Below are positions 24,101 through 39,100 of a stretch of 64,000 nt of DNA, one piece after another (position 1 is the stretch's first letter; each line of letters opens with the position of its first letter). A program made the translations under genes and the position numbers. The notes under the pieces were generated by a model that did no database searches, was not told the DNA's origin, and saw only the letters and a list, made by a program, of their open reading frames with translations. Origin of the DNA: Sclerodactyla briareus (taxonomy: Eukaryota > Echinodermata > Holothuroidea > Dendrochirotida > Sclerodactylidae); contig JAODTK010005761.1 in assembly GCA_026419785.1 (NCBI GenBank), forward strand, positions 124,001 through 188,000, written 5' to 3'.

Positions 24101-27100
24101 AGATATGGTAGGTCTCTTCTGGTGCAGGCCAGACAAAGCCGTTTGCCTGGTAGCTAGTATATACAGTAGCTTTTGTCTTGAGTGTATGAATAGCTGCCAT
24201 CAACAGAGCTCTGCTGTGTAACATATATGCCTATCCATCATGTGCAGGATTGGTGACAAATCATTTGGCAGAGGTTTTCCCCTCCCCCCTCCACACTTTT
24301 GACATGATTTTTGTACACATCATTGCAGTTATTTGGCCGCTCCCAGTACCCAAGAGTTATTAGGTACCTCGGAGGGAAAAGACAAACTAGTGGGTTTAGT
24401 CGGCGCAGCACTCTACTTGACAGCCCCTGTCTCCGTGCATTGTGTTTTGTTCGTTTCCAATATTGTAAATGCTTGTCAGTAACGAAGCCCCAGATTGATT
24501 GCGCTCTTGCCTGTTTTCAAATGATTCATCCAGGCATATAAAGGATATCACATTTCACAGGGTCATAGGCAGCACTTTGAAGGAGGCTTGTAAATCTGGA
24601 ACTTGCACAAAAGATTTCTTCCGGTCACCGTTTTCATTTAAAAGCAGACTGGGGAAAGTGAGAAGGGTATGCTGTATTCATTATTAACTGCATACCAGGG
24701 CAGTTCTGAGTGCTTCAGTATGAGCCAGAGGGAAAAAAGCAAGGGGGGATAAGATCATAAGATAGAGTGTTGTATACAGGTGCAATTTCAGGTGCAATAT
24801 TTTGTAGTTTATATTATCAGGGAAGGAGGGGGGGGGGGGGGGTTAGGGTGTGACCAACCCCATTAGATCAAGCGTGTATCATCAGCTGGCACCTGGCAAA
24901 CAAGAAAATTGAAAATCAGGTAGATGTAGATGAGAGGCTGCCCATAGACTCTATACAGTAAAAGCTACCTTGATAATGCATGGAGACCAAAATAATTACA
25001 TGTTCACATAGAATGAGTGAGATTGTTTCCTTTGACATCTTGCGAGGAAGTTTTTTTTTCTCTGGTGTGTCTGTAGTTTGGTTCATTACAGAGCTTCCAT
25101 TAGTAAATGTTTTAGACGTTCAAAGTATTGTGATTATTGAGCACTGACAGGATGGTGAGACTCAGTCAGGGGTTTCCATATTGTGATAGCCAAGTAATAT
25201 TTATATGATAATATTTATAATTAGGCTTTGAATTATTTTCCTATTTGGAGCAAAATTTGATAATTCCCTCCATGTAAGTTGTATGCACTTCATGGACACC
25301 CTCTCACCCCCTACACCCCAACTGCATCCAGTGACCCCCCCAACTATGCCTGGTGCTTTCCCCCTCAACCCTGCGCCTGGTGCCACCCTCTCTTCACCTC
25401 CAACTGCAGCAGGTGGTTTGTGGGCGGTGTAATGGTCAGGTGAGAGCGATCTTTGTCGGTGTGCTTTAACATTTCACTCGGTCAGATGGTTGTCATGGAG
25501 CAGGCCAGGGCCTATCTTTTCCAACTTTGCATTAGACAAGACAATGCCCTGCCAATGTCTGTTGATCCACACTTAACATAACAAGTGTTAATAGCCGTTT
25601 TCGTTCGGCAGGAAACCAGAAATGAAACTGAAATGAAGGGGGAAGTCATTGGGCAGAAATCATTGGCGAAACAAGCATATAATGTTGTTTACACGTACAA
25701 TACGTTGTTCATTACTGCTTTGGAACCTCCATCCTACCCCCCTCCAAAAAAAAAAAAAAATTGTTATCATAAAGCTCTAGTACTAGCATTCCAAATTGAT
25801 TTGAGGGTGGGAAAGTGATAACTAAGTTACGTAGGTCTCTGTTCAGTTATCCTATAAAGGCCAGAATTATCCATGGGAGCAGTTGGAACATTTACTGGTA
25901 GGCACTGAAAAAGTTTGTTCTCACCCAATAGAAGACAGATGGAGATTGGAACGGTGTAAATTGGTTTATCATGCCCTCTCATCAGGCACCCGGATATTTG
26001 ACATCCTATTTATTGAATCAAATATTTCTCACAATTACCGCAATAAGCGGAAACGGCTGATGGCTGGTGGGTCCAAGATTTCATACTAATCTTGGTTAAA
26101 CAAGCTTTGCCATGCAGGTGCTGTTGAGTGGAATAATCTCCCTAGCCAGCTAAGACAAGCACTTCAATATTCCTCAATTATAAATTTGCGCAATCTAATC
26201 GTTAGCTTCCCTTTAAATGTTGTTCTTGGACTGGTACCTCATGCTTCCGTGTTTCTGTTTTTGTGTAATTATTGTTACTTATGTTGTGTATGTATGTTGC
26301 GGGCCTCCTTGAAAAAGAGTGTTATTTCCACTGATGAAGCTACCCTGCCATTCCCAGATGAATAAATCAATGAATAAATGAATCACCAGCAAACTATAGC
26401 CTTCTCCTGAGTAGTCGAGTATGATGATTGATCAACTGATCAGGGGCAAATCGCGCAAATCCCACCTTCTTAGCCTCAAGTCAGGTGATTTAGAACAAAT
26501 CAAAGTACCTTAACATACAGGCATACACCATACAGGCGAGACTAGCGGTCCCAGAACTCCCGCATGATTTTTGCAGGATTCGTGCACATTAGTGTTTCTG
26601 CTACCAGGGAGAAGGAAAATTGGGGACTTTTGGGATCTGGGTGAATTTTTTTTGCCCCCTGGAATGTGTACCGACCCGGTATCAATCACCCTGGTCCCAG
26701 CTTGATTCACCCGTAAAAGTTCAATTGAGTAGGGTCAGGGGTTTGCACCATTTACCATTCTTTTTCTACAACAGGATGGGCAGATACAAGACATTTTCAT
26801 CACTGTCACACTTATAGGTACAGCCCAGGGAGGCAAGCTTTCTCCCAAACTAAAGTGAGTTATGTCATTTGCGGATGCCTCTTGGTTAGGGGCAACATGG
26901 GTATCTTCGGAGCTTTGCATCGTCAAGGTTGGATATTTTGATACTAGTTTTCCTTACTTTTGCAGACATTAGTGGTTTTGTTCTTTGGAAAGTCATTACA
27001 ATGAATGCGGTTTGTTTTTTTTGTTTGAAGGAGTTGTGGTTTGTAGAGTTAGGATTAGATTTTCCATGAGAATGACAGAGTTAAAATTGAAGGGGTTCAG

Positions 27101-30100
27101 GATCAGATCGTGGAATATATTGCGTTAAGGATAGTTCATTTTCAAAGTAAAATTTTGCAATTGTACAAGGATATAACTGTTACTCGTTTAGGACATTTTC
27201 TCCCCCATTCCTGGGAGATTTGAATTTCTACCAGCCCTGCGAGGCTCCTCCTCCCCACCAATATCGGGTAACAAACATTTTAAAGGAGCGTGACCGTTTG
27301 TGAATATACAATGGGACCATGTGGGAACTACTTAAACGGTTTGCACTCGTGCGTACAGATCAGTGACCATGTCAGTGACTCCATTGCCATAACATGCTCT
27401 AATTATCAGTTGAGGGCACATTATTCAAGGTCATATAATATTTCCTGTCCTGGTTGAAGCATCCTGCTACGTGTGGAAACTGTTACATAAATTATAGCAA
27501 TCTTCCCCACTGAAACTGGCCCTAGGCACCAGACATACTGTCAAACAGGGAGCCATCTCGGGAATGAAGATTAGGAAGCGATTGGGACCATTGCTGAGTA
27601 TATGTGTGGTGGTGTTGTGGGGGTATGTGCAATGAAGTATATCTGCTTTCTCATTAGCAGTATTCCTTGCAAAGTTGTTAGAGCAATCGAAACTTTTTCT
27701 GTTTAGACCATGGTGAGGTTCAGAGATTATACGACAGTATACAGAAGGACTCCAGGGGGTTCACAGTAGACAGTAATAAATCCGGTTAGCCTCACTTTAT
27801 GACAACCGTATTCAGCGATATATAAAGTGTATTGAGTTTCAGACCCACCCCCTGCCATATGACGGGGTGAGGATTGTGATTCGCATAGCTAAGTATTGAT
27901 AGTCCCACACATGGTTGAATTTGCATTTTAACTAGATGTTTTAGTCAAGTTAGTTTAGTGAATAAGGGTCAGGAAGGACATAATCCTCATAACGACCCGA
28001 AGCCACAACATCCAGGAAAGAAAAATGAACAAAACTCGACTAAATAATACGCCTTGATTCGAAGAAAAATAATCAAGACTGTCTTGAACTCGAACGGCAT
28101 TCACACTTTAGAGCAAACAACATTTCAGGAAGACAATCCACTCATTGATCACTCTCTGCCGGAAGAAGATTTACGAATGTCCATTCGGCAGAGCTTGCCA
28201 CGAGCTTGAGAACAGGGGCCTCTATTTGCAGTAAATGGAAAATTAAAGACAGTAGTGGAAGGACAGGCCATCGATCCATGGACAATTTTGAAAACCTGAA
28301 TCAGTCACCCCGAATTCGCCTCAGCTCCATGTTAATTAGACCGAGACGCCTTAATCTTTCGTCGTAACATAAATTTTTCAGACAGTGAATCATTCTAGTG
28401 ACCATACGCTGAAGTTCTCAATTACCTGCTGGTCTTTTGCAAAGTAGGGGATACACACTTTACAGAATTACTTAGGTGCGCCTCACCAGTTGCTTACAGC
28501 CCTGCAAACAATATCATTATCAAGGAAACGAAGGACGTCTAATCAAGCCAGAATCCAATTACCTTTTCAGCAGCTTCCGCACACTGCGTGGAAGTTAAAG
28601 AAGAATCAAAAAACAAAACCCCAAGGATCGTTTTCTGAAATAACCTCCTGATATTTAGGCCATTCAAACTTGAAGAAAGCGTTGCGATTGTGAAAACCAA
28701 ACATGCATATAACTTTGCACTTGTCGACATTGAAGAACATTTGCCAGTCGGAAGACCCTTTGGAAAATTAATCCAGGATCCCTCTGAACAATTGCAGCAT
28801 AATCATTCGAACCGACCTCCCGACACAACTTAGTATCGTCTGCGAACTTCTTAACCCTGGAATCAACACACTTTCAAGATCGTCAATAAACGCCAGAAAA
28901 AGTAAAGACAGGAGCGGCCCAAGACCGATCCCTGGGGAACACCCACTAGTGGACCATTGCCCAAGGAAGGAAGACGGGACAGCCATTAATGGGGGACAAC
29001 TCGTTGTTTCCCTATTATGAAGCCAGTCACGAATCCACTTGAGGCCATTCCCCTCAATACCAAAGCTCTCACAACTTGAGCAAGAGACGCTCATGAGGAA
29101 CCTTGTCAAAAGCTTTCTGAAAGTTCCAGGAAAATATATCAAAAGCAGTGCGTTTGTCAACAGAAACATGTAAACATCTCCTTAAATTCCAGAGATTAGG
29201 TCAAAACACGAACGATTCCCCTAAAACCCATTGATGAGAATATCTAATCAGGGGACTTGCCATTGAAATAATAACCATATGATCCAATGATGGTTCCATT
29301 ACATTGCAGACAACGCTAGTAAGACTGACTGGCCTGTAATTACAAGGAAGAGACCGTGTACCTTCTTGAAAAAATAGGAGAAACTTTGCTCTCTCCAATC
29401 ATCCGGAAACATACCTTCTTGGAGAGTCTTATTGAAAATAAAAGCTAGTGGAACAGACAACTCGTCGGCAAAGGATTTTAGTAAGAAAGGTAAAACTCCG
29501 TCAGCCAGGAGCTTATCACTTTTGAGCTTCTGCGTTTCTCCTTTACTAAACCCAGACGAAACAACACCTCTACCAATACTTGCGGGGAAACCCGACAACT
29601 AGGTCACCAAAAGTATCCAAGTTCTTAATGAGTAAAAACAGACGAGAAGTAATTATCAAACTTAGCCATTCATGGCTATCACTATTGTACTACCAGAGTT
29701 GGAATCTATCAAAGCAATGCTGTCCTGACTTTTGCTTACCCCCTCACATATAAGAGAAAAATGCACGAGGATTCTCCTTGATACTAGACGGCAATCTGCC
29801 TCTCGAAATCAAGTTAGCCCCAGAAAGAACCGCTGGACAGGCTTTTGCTGAACTTTGAAAGACTCTAGATCAGACACGGACCCAGAAGAATGATAAAGGC
29901 GCATGAGTGTTATCGCTTACGTTGAGGCCAGAAAAAAAACTTCCATTTTCATCAAGGGAAGGCCTCTGGTTCTTACTGCGATGTTTCTTCCAAGGAACGT
30001 AAACTTTGTTCAGAACCGGTTAACCTTTTCAATGGAAACCATTCCAGAGTCAACACATTCGTACTTTTAACAATTTATGCAATCTACTTTGCTAAAAAAC

Positions 30101-33100
30101 CGGGAAATGCCATCCACATCGGCTCGCGAAAAAAGTGATACACATTAGCCTCTACACTGCTGTGGCGATAGTGACAGAACAAAGACCACTATGAAAGGCC
30201 TAAAATATTGTGAGCACTTACACCGAGCTTACCCAAGCATTCTACATTATCTACAGACTCTGGATTCACTGCTAAAACAAAATCCCAAAATTTAGCTTTT
30301 GGTAGGGAAAGGTACATGCTGAGAAAGGCAACAATCCTGCGTGACATTGAAAATAAGCCAGATCCATGACTGCCAATAGTACCATTAGGACCAAGAAATA
30401 TCTGGCTAACGAAATCACCCATAATAATTTTACTCTCCCAGAAACTTCGAAAAGCTTGTCGGAAAGAAGAAAAGAGTTTTGTTGTATTTCAGAGCTAGAG
30501 CTAGTTGGAGAACGGTACACAACGCCAACTAATAAGAACTGGGAATACCAGTTAGACGGAATTTCACACCAAACCGAGTGGACAAAACTTACACCAATAT
30601 CGGCCTTCTCAAAACTTTTCAAGTCCCAGACCTCACATAAACAAAACTCCACCACATGCCACGGAGGTATTCTATCCTAATTGCCGCGAAACAACAAAAC
30701 CAGGAAGGAAGGGGAATTCGGCTGTGGAAATATCAATGTTCAACCACGACTCTGTAATACCAATGACGTCAGGCTTGCGTTCCTGGACTAAAATCTGCAA
30801 ATCATCAAACTTGTTCCTGATATTTGAACATTAGCACAGAAAACAGACAGTGGCTAACATATCTATCGCTACTGTGACCCTCGCAGACCTCCACGCGATG
30901 CTTACTATTACCAACCCTGCCTAAGCCTACGGCACACCTGAAAACCCTCGCCCCCAAATTTAGTTAACAACCGTCCATGCCAGAATGACCAACTTGACTA
31001 ACGTTGAAGCCCCCGCACCTTAAGTGGGAAAGGGGGAAAAAAAAAGACCATCCGTAGCGAAAGATCCATCCTTCCCCAGGAAACACGAACATCCACAAAC
31101 TGAACGCCCTACCCAGCACACTCTAAATTTTAAAAACCACCTCTTGAGACCCGCTTGTCGACCGCAACGCGACCGTCAACATAGGTTAGAATGCCACAAA
31201 TCGACGACTTTCGACCTAGTGGGACTTCAGGCCTGCAAAACAGTTCCGGGAATCGGGATCTTAGTAGGAGTCCTCTGGACTGTGTCACCCAAGAGTTATT
31301 AGTGCCTATCTCGGACAACCACCCACCTCACTCATCCCCCACGGCATATGTTACCCTCGACTACAGTCCTCCACCCTAGCTCCCGGAAGGACAAACGCGC
31401 GTACGCTTCAGCTTACCACGCGACTAATCCATTCCACATACACGGGACAATCGATATCCCCACCAGCAAACACTTCCTTTTACATTAGCACTCCCCAAAA
31501 AGATCCCCATTCCCTTACATCACCGCGACTGGAACACCGGCTTGACTGTCGCCCCTCCTCTGTACTCTCCCCCGCCCCACTCCATCCAACTGACCCCCCT
31601 CACTGCCTCCTCAACTGCCAGCACCACTGAAACTATTCCAATGTCAAGAAAAAATGAAACTAATCCTAGTGTTTAGGGTACTTGGTGAGTATTACAGATT
31701 CAATTTCCTCTGATCCCCAATGATGCAACAGGGAGGAAGGTTATAGTCTCTATGTTTAGGTTCTTTTCTTCTTCTTTGTCAGTGGGGCTCCTCAAGTCAC
31801 CAAAATTGTGAAATGTGTCATGAGTGGACACTAGGTACAGAACACACAAGTTCGGATTAGATTCAGGGAAGAACGAGAGATCAGGGGCTTTGTTGCCAGA
31901 GTTAAAACCAGGGATAACGTCCATAATAGGAGAAAAAAACACCTTTTAATGGCGTCAGTCTAAAACCGTTACATCCTATAGTTTGGCAGTACGAGTTAGA
32001 GGCCTTGAAATTGCAATGCACATGGTGAACAAGATCAAAAAGCTCCCATCATGGAATACTGGATGTTGTCATCGATGTTGCACGAATGCAAATATCTTTT
32101 CGTTTATCTGAAATTGCCACAATAATTCACTCTGGAATTGTTATTAGTCGAGCGGGGATTGCTGTGGTGGGTTGGAGACACTGATGGTTATGACTACAAT
32201 AAAATACTTCATACAAGAGGAATGGTGTTTGGCTGGAGTATTGCACAATATGGGAATCTCCCCAATTTCTTTGCAGAGCGATGTTAGTCTGTCCATCCCA
32301 CAATATGACTCAGATATTATAGTTCAATCCTGCAGGTGTCTTTTAACTTGACAAAACTTATAGGGTGTGTGTACTGAGTCAATTGGCATGCTTGTTAATA
32401 CCTATACCTATACCACTGCCATGTCTCATTTGAGAAGACATCATTTATGCTTTACTAACCTACAGTTTAAAGAGGGGAAATAATAAATGTTGTCACAATT
32501 CATATCCTCGCAGGACTTGTACAACAATACTTTTTAGTTTTTGTCCACTTTGATAGTATATTATACGTAAGAACACATGCTGTATTCGCATAATATTGAG
32601 CCACAAACAAACTTCACCTAGCTAAACTTCATGCAAACGATGGCATCCCGTTGCACAAAGATGGTAATGACTTAATGTATTTTTTAGGCAACATGCCAGG
32701 TAATAATCATTCTATTATTCTCAGGGGTCCAATGACGGCCAACTGCCCGCAAAGCATCAAAATCTTGTGTTAACTAGGGCATATATCATTTTAAAGCATT
32801 CATATGTAATACCTTGACTATTTGTCTTTGGAAGAGGCCCGGGTGTTGTGGTGGGGAGGAGGGAGGAGGGGGGGGGGGGGGGTCAGGGTTCAGAATGATA
32901 TTTATATGGGTGGTGCTGAAGTCATTTTACACAGTGCTCACAGGGACCATAGGACTGTAAAACAGGGGGGTTAAATAGTAGGAAGGTTAGAAAAATTGAG
33001 GCATGGAACAATACCCTAAAAACGAACCCTTCCCACACAGGTACTGAGTTGGTGGGCAATGACTACGTGGGTGGCCGGGGACAGTTCATTTGGCTATTTC

Positions 33101-36100
33101 ATTTGCGTGCGGTTACATCCTCCTCAGCGGCGTGGCCTAACTGATCCGTGATTGGCGCATCCTCCAGATCGTAGGCTCGCCCTGTGTTCCTGTTCCTTCT
33201 CTCTACCGTAAGTACCACCATCAGTCCTTTCAGGCAATGTGCTCTACATGAGTCATGGATAAAGTAACTCAAGGGTTGAGAGTTCGGTGACTGAATTTTT
33301 TTTAAGTTGAGGTTGTAGAAAATATTGTGAGGGTTCTTCACTGGAGTCACTGTTGTGAAATTGGAAAGGAAGCACTTAAGGAACATGGGTTGTGTGGGGT
33401 GAGTTGGGGTACAAAGCTGGGAAGAGGGGGGGCTTGCACAAGGAGTCATTTCTCCAACCCATAGTCGGGGTCTCTCACTCCATCCTGATTGGAATGGAAC
33501 AGCCCACACAACAGCACTACCTCCAGGATTTCTACCCTGCTTCTAAGGGTTTTGGGTCCAGCGTGGAGTGACGATTAAAGAGACTGATAAAGATGATTTG
33601 GGTAATTTGGGCCCATTGGAGTTTCTGATTAAACCCATATTAGAGCACTCTCATGTTCTGCGGCAGCTTCTGGCTGGACTCCAGTGAACGTTACTCAGAA
33701 AGCTGAGTGATCGAGACGAGTTTCAATCACTTGGTTGGTGCGTGCCATTTGTGCCTAGTAAGATGGGGGGGGGGGGGCGGGAGGGGGTAAAATGTGGGTG
33801 GAGAGGGCCCATGAACATTTATAGGTACTGGCTTGGGTAGATTCCTTCCTTAGTGCCACACTCAATTTCTTTAAAACAGTGTAACACCATTGCGTGAAAG
33901 GCCTATTATGGAAGCACACAATTTGACAAACAGAAAAAGACAATGAAAAAAGGAAATGTGATCGCAGGCATGGTATAATAATATAATCGGAATTTAAGAA
34001 ATTCAGAACAATATATACTGAGTGAAAGATATATTTAATTCGGTTCAGATTGTATAGAAGTCCATCAAAAGGTTTTGTTTGTATAGGAAAATGGGGGAAA
34101 GGTGTACAAGGAATAATTCATCCAAATATATCACAGCACTCAGAAACCCTCATCTGAATTTAAAGTACTAGTAAAATTACTTTCCATCACGACCTTCTGC
34201 TCTTTGTTAGAGCCTCATAGCAACCACCAAAGTGGGGAGTTAATTCTCCTCCTGTTAAACACTGGGGCAATCACTGAAGCACCTCCCACTCACTACATAT
34301 GAATTGCTCGTTGGTAAAGGGCTTCAGCAGAACTCATTTTACGGTTTGTGCACACTCTGAAAAGGCACGGTGAAAAACCCCACGGTGGGGCGGGATAGGA
34401 CAGGGTGATTAGACAAGCTCCCTTATTAATCGTCCTCTCCAGCTAGTGACACAGCAAGCCTGGGTCAATGTTTTTATGCTCGCCCTACTCCCCCAACATC
34501 AGCTGAGTGAAAAATGGCCATTCCCAACTGTTTTTCTTACTGAATCTGAGGCTTTTGTAGGGAAGGACTGTGGGATACTAAAGACTGGACCCCCATATTT
34601 AAAGCCGTGTTAATGGCTTACGTTGACACGATCTGTATGCTAAGAACGCCAGTGTGGGGAGTCCATAGATCAGAAAATTGAGGGGGATATTGGCACTCGG
34701 ATGTCACAACGAGTTACTGTGTAAAGATCCAAGCAATGGGCGAGTCATCGGGTTAATAGCAGTGCCAGATCAACTCCCAGAAATGAACTTCTCAATAGTG
34801 CCTTGTCCACAACACCCGGGTACACTAGCAAATTGTAACTGCTGCCCATGACTGACCATTTCCACTTTTGTCACCCTCGCATATCTGGCTCTTTAAAATC
34901 ATAATAACGAACCTATTTGGCTAAGGTCTGGAACCTGTAATCCAGATCCAATCTGCCTCAACGCGCAATTTGTTTCCTCGGATAATAGAAGTGTGTGGGG
35001 GGGGGGGGGGAGGGGTTTGTTGTACTGTCCCTGGCACTAAGTCAAATGACCCGTTCTCCCACATGTAGAATGCCTGGCTACTCTCCAACATGTTTGTACT
35101 GCACCTTCCTGAGTGAGACTACATATCCTATCTACTCAATTTTTTGGCCTTATTAGTTTTATATGTAATCCACCTTTAATACTAAACAAAAACCTTGAAA
35201 ACCTGAGCCAGTGGTATAATCAATTTTGTGATGCATTGAGACCAGATTCCATTAGAGGCATTTCGGGCCAGGTGAGGGGGGGGGGTGTGGTGGTTTGTAT
35301 CCCGGCACCAGGTTTTACCATGGTATTACATGTCCATTACCTGCCTACTGTCCAGATCATACTGTACCTTCCTGAGAAAGGCTACACATCAGCCCATTAC
35401 TCTTGAAGGTGGTCCATGGGTGATTCTGGAAAATCTGACTTGGAACCCCTGATCCTTTGTCGTTTCCCCTTACAATTTTTTATGCAATTATACCCAGTTG
35501 GCTCCTGGCGACAAAATACATCGTATTACGTTTTTGGATGTTAAACCCCCTGACACAACATGCAAAAATAATAAATAAATAAAATAATGATAATATTTCA
35601 GCTTCTGTACAGATTGAATGAGAAGACAGCTGCTGTCTCTCCTGCCCCATACCTGACTCCTGTGTGTAGTGTGGACGGTGTTGTAAAACAAACGTTTTGT
35701 TGGGAAATATTGACGTTCATTTCTGGAAGCTGATCCGAACATTGATTTTAGAAACCCTCTGGACGAATACCTATTGCTAAATTGACCTTACGTATTTACC
35801 CCTATGCACTTGTCATTAAAGCACGAAATTAATTACTCCTAATAAAGCTGCATGATTTTGGAATATTTTCCATTTAGCTGGTATTGTTGATCGAAGTACA
35901 TATCCCCCCACCCCTCCACCAGGCCCGTAGCTAACAAATGTGGAGGGGTGGGTCTTTTTCCCCAAGATTGCGATGTTTTTTTTTTTCAAAATTGGGGCAT
36001 TCCTAGTCTCCCTGCATTTGGAGCAAGGTTAAGCTTGTCCAACATGACACTGTTAATAGTGCCGTTCTATCGAAACTATGGTAAACACCATGTATTTCAG

Positions 36101-39100
36101 GAGAAGAATGAAGTGGCCAAACTGTATCTGAAAATCAGGTTCAGGAAATATTTAATATATCCTGCTCTCAGAAAGTGGACCTTTCGCAATTAGGGGTATG
36201 GTCTCGTTCGAAATGCTCCAAACCCCCTGGCTACAAGGCCTGTACCCCCCCCCCCCCTCCCCCCATTAACCGGTGCTACCACATGGCCATGTAAAAAGAC
36301 GTTGGTTTGATATTCTATACATTATGAGTTTTATTCACTCTCATGCACACGAAAATTGACAGATGGATTCTAATATAAACTGGTATTCAAATTTTCTGGA
36401 GGCTCCATTCCTCCTATACATGACTAGCATATTTCAAGTTCCTGTTTGTTTGCCTTCTAAGGGGATGATATCAGCAGAGGTATTGACGTACCCCTCTGTT
36501 GTTTTGTGGTTCCTGTTATCAGGGTGTGAAGCATACAATAGTCAATGGAACCTAAAATCACACACTTCATCCCGCATAGGGGGAGGGCTTGGAAGTTTTC
36601 CATGTTGTGGCTGGTATTGATATGAAGAGGTGCATTCCCCCCCCCCCCCCCTCTCTGTTGGCTTGATAATGACTGTTAACTTAGACCTTATACCTATGAT
36701 TGATTGTGAAGCTGTCATGTGTGAAGCCTAGTTATCAGAATACAGTATCACCCAGATTTAGGCAGGTATTCTTTCATAGGGTAGCATTGGCCTGTGTGGG
36801 TGGGGGAGAGGCCAGGGTATTCACTATCCAACTAGCATTATCATGTGGCTCAAAATGTGAGAATCGGTAGGCCTACTGCTCTTGTCAGCCCTGTATCATT
36901 TGCTTCTATATGGCCTTCCATCCTTCCCATCCCCCACCCTTCTTACATGGGTCTTTGAAGGGTGAAAGCACCAAGGTCAAGTGCTTTACTGTATGCTCAA
37001 GTATGTTATAAATGAACCTGTTCACAGCTGTAAGCATGGTTCACTACGCTGAACAGTTCGGGGTGTAGACAGGATTATCGCCATGGGGGCTGTCACCACT
37101 CTTTGTTGCATTCTATGTTCTGCCATTTATTGTTGATAGGTTTTGGGGGGGGCATCTGTAGAGTATTGGGCTGGTAGGATGTGTTGTCCTTTCAGGGGAG
37201 TTACAAAGCATCGTTCTGACACTGTTCGTGCAACGTCAAAATGTCAGAGTACCCCTATGACCTTAGACTCAATATCATTATCATCTATCGCATTAACTGT
37301 AACCATCAATAGGCTCATTCCGCTGCTGAGGCAGATGATGCTTGGAAAATAGGGTGGGGGGGGGGGGGAGCTATTCCTCTTTGATATATACCTATGTTGA
37401 CTAAAACTCAACATATCCTTTGCAGGGTTTGTTGAACAAATCCCCCCAAACTCTGGGATTTTCATCATAATTCATGTGACGTAACTATCAATCACTGACA
37501 GAGTATGGGCATTGAGGAAGCAATTTGTGAGTTTGCAAACCTAATACCGCGCCATTGTACGTTAGGCTCTGCCCCGCCCCATGGTGAGTGAATAGTCAGA
37601 CTGACTGTCACTGACACCAAACGAAACAAACTCTTACAGGCATTTGTTTTGGTAAAAGTGACGAGTATCATGTCATCTGCTGTGTAAATAGTGAAAATCA
37701 TGCAAATATTTCCCAATTTCTTATAGAACTTGCACGTCCATTTCACTTCCAAATAAATTAGCCTATGAGAGAAGGGATTACTGTAGTATATAGTAGGGTG
37801 TTGATTGCTATTTTTAACAGTAGAACTTCTGAGGGTATTGTATTGAACACAATGAAATACAAGGCATTCCTTGTTTTGTTCTCAAGTGATGTCATGCATT
37901 GCTGCACAATTGTAACATTCCCCCTATTTTTATTTTTTTGGCATAATGGACCAAATTTCAATAGAGAAACTAAGAATGTTAGGAGGTGTAACGCCAAGAT
38001 GTATATCCTTGCTATCGCCTAAAGTTACCGGCGGCGGAGACAGCAGCGGCGATGGACACAGTCCCATAACCATAAAATTACTAGACATGTATAGGTAGGT
38101 AAATGGCCGATATGTATATCCCCACAAAAACAGCCTTTCTGGAACTTCAGAGGAAGCATATAAATTAGGTCCATTTGACCCCCAGGACTATGAAAGGCCT
38201 TACTCTTGTTCAGGTCCAACTGTAGTCCACATTCTCCAAGTTTTTTTTTAAATACGACAAAAGTGAGAAAAATTGCATGATTTAGGCGAATTTGACCTCC
38301 TGTGACCTCCAAATGACCTCATGTTTTTTAGGAATAACACAGTCCACATCCACGGAGTTAGAAGAAATTGCAAGAAAACCACACAAATTTGACCTCCGGT
38401 GACCTTGAAATCAACGACATGTATTTGGGACCAACTTTTGTCCTCACCTAACCAAGTTTCTTGTGAATCAGACTAACTCTGTATTTTTGCCCCCAAAAAC
38501 ACAAATGTGACCTCCAGTGACCTTGAAATCACCATCAGGTTTTTGGGAACCAACTTTTGTCCCCACCCACAAAGTATTGTGTAAATTGGATAAACTCTGT
38601 ATTTTCGTTCAAAACCTCGCTAGAGTTTCCTGTGGCAGCAGTGATACGGAAATGGTGGCCGCTACACCCCCATAACCATAATAACAGGACAGCAGCAGAC
38701 ACTTCCAGTGTCACGGGGATATAAGTATATTGAAAATGGAGTTTGGACCTGTAGATATGTTTCAACATTTCCTCAACATTACCATGGATATAGCCAATCC
38801 TGCAGTTGTCCCTAAAGCTATTAAATCAAAATTCAATCAAAAAGCTATTGCTAAGAGGATTGTCAGAATTGTGAGCCCTTGGCTTTCCCCTCCCCCCTTC
38901 TTCTTTGCTCCCTCCGCGATGCTGCCGTAGCTTGTGATGGGTAAATGCAACGGAACATATATCTATCAAATATCAGGGCCATATTCCTGGGAAAGCCATC
39001 AGTGTCTTCATGCATTCACCTCTTGGTGAAGGTTGAATGGATTTCAGCCAGTAAAACCGAAACCAATGCACCGAAACAGGATGTAGCATTCCACCTATGT

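Noticed and set aside
33099-33509. 136-aa minus open frame
   Set aside because: Runs antisense through a possible SINE head and unassigned intron; no motif or splice support.
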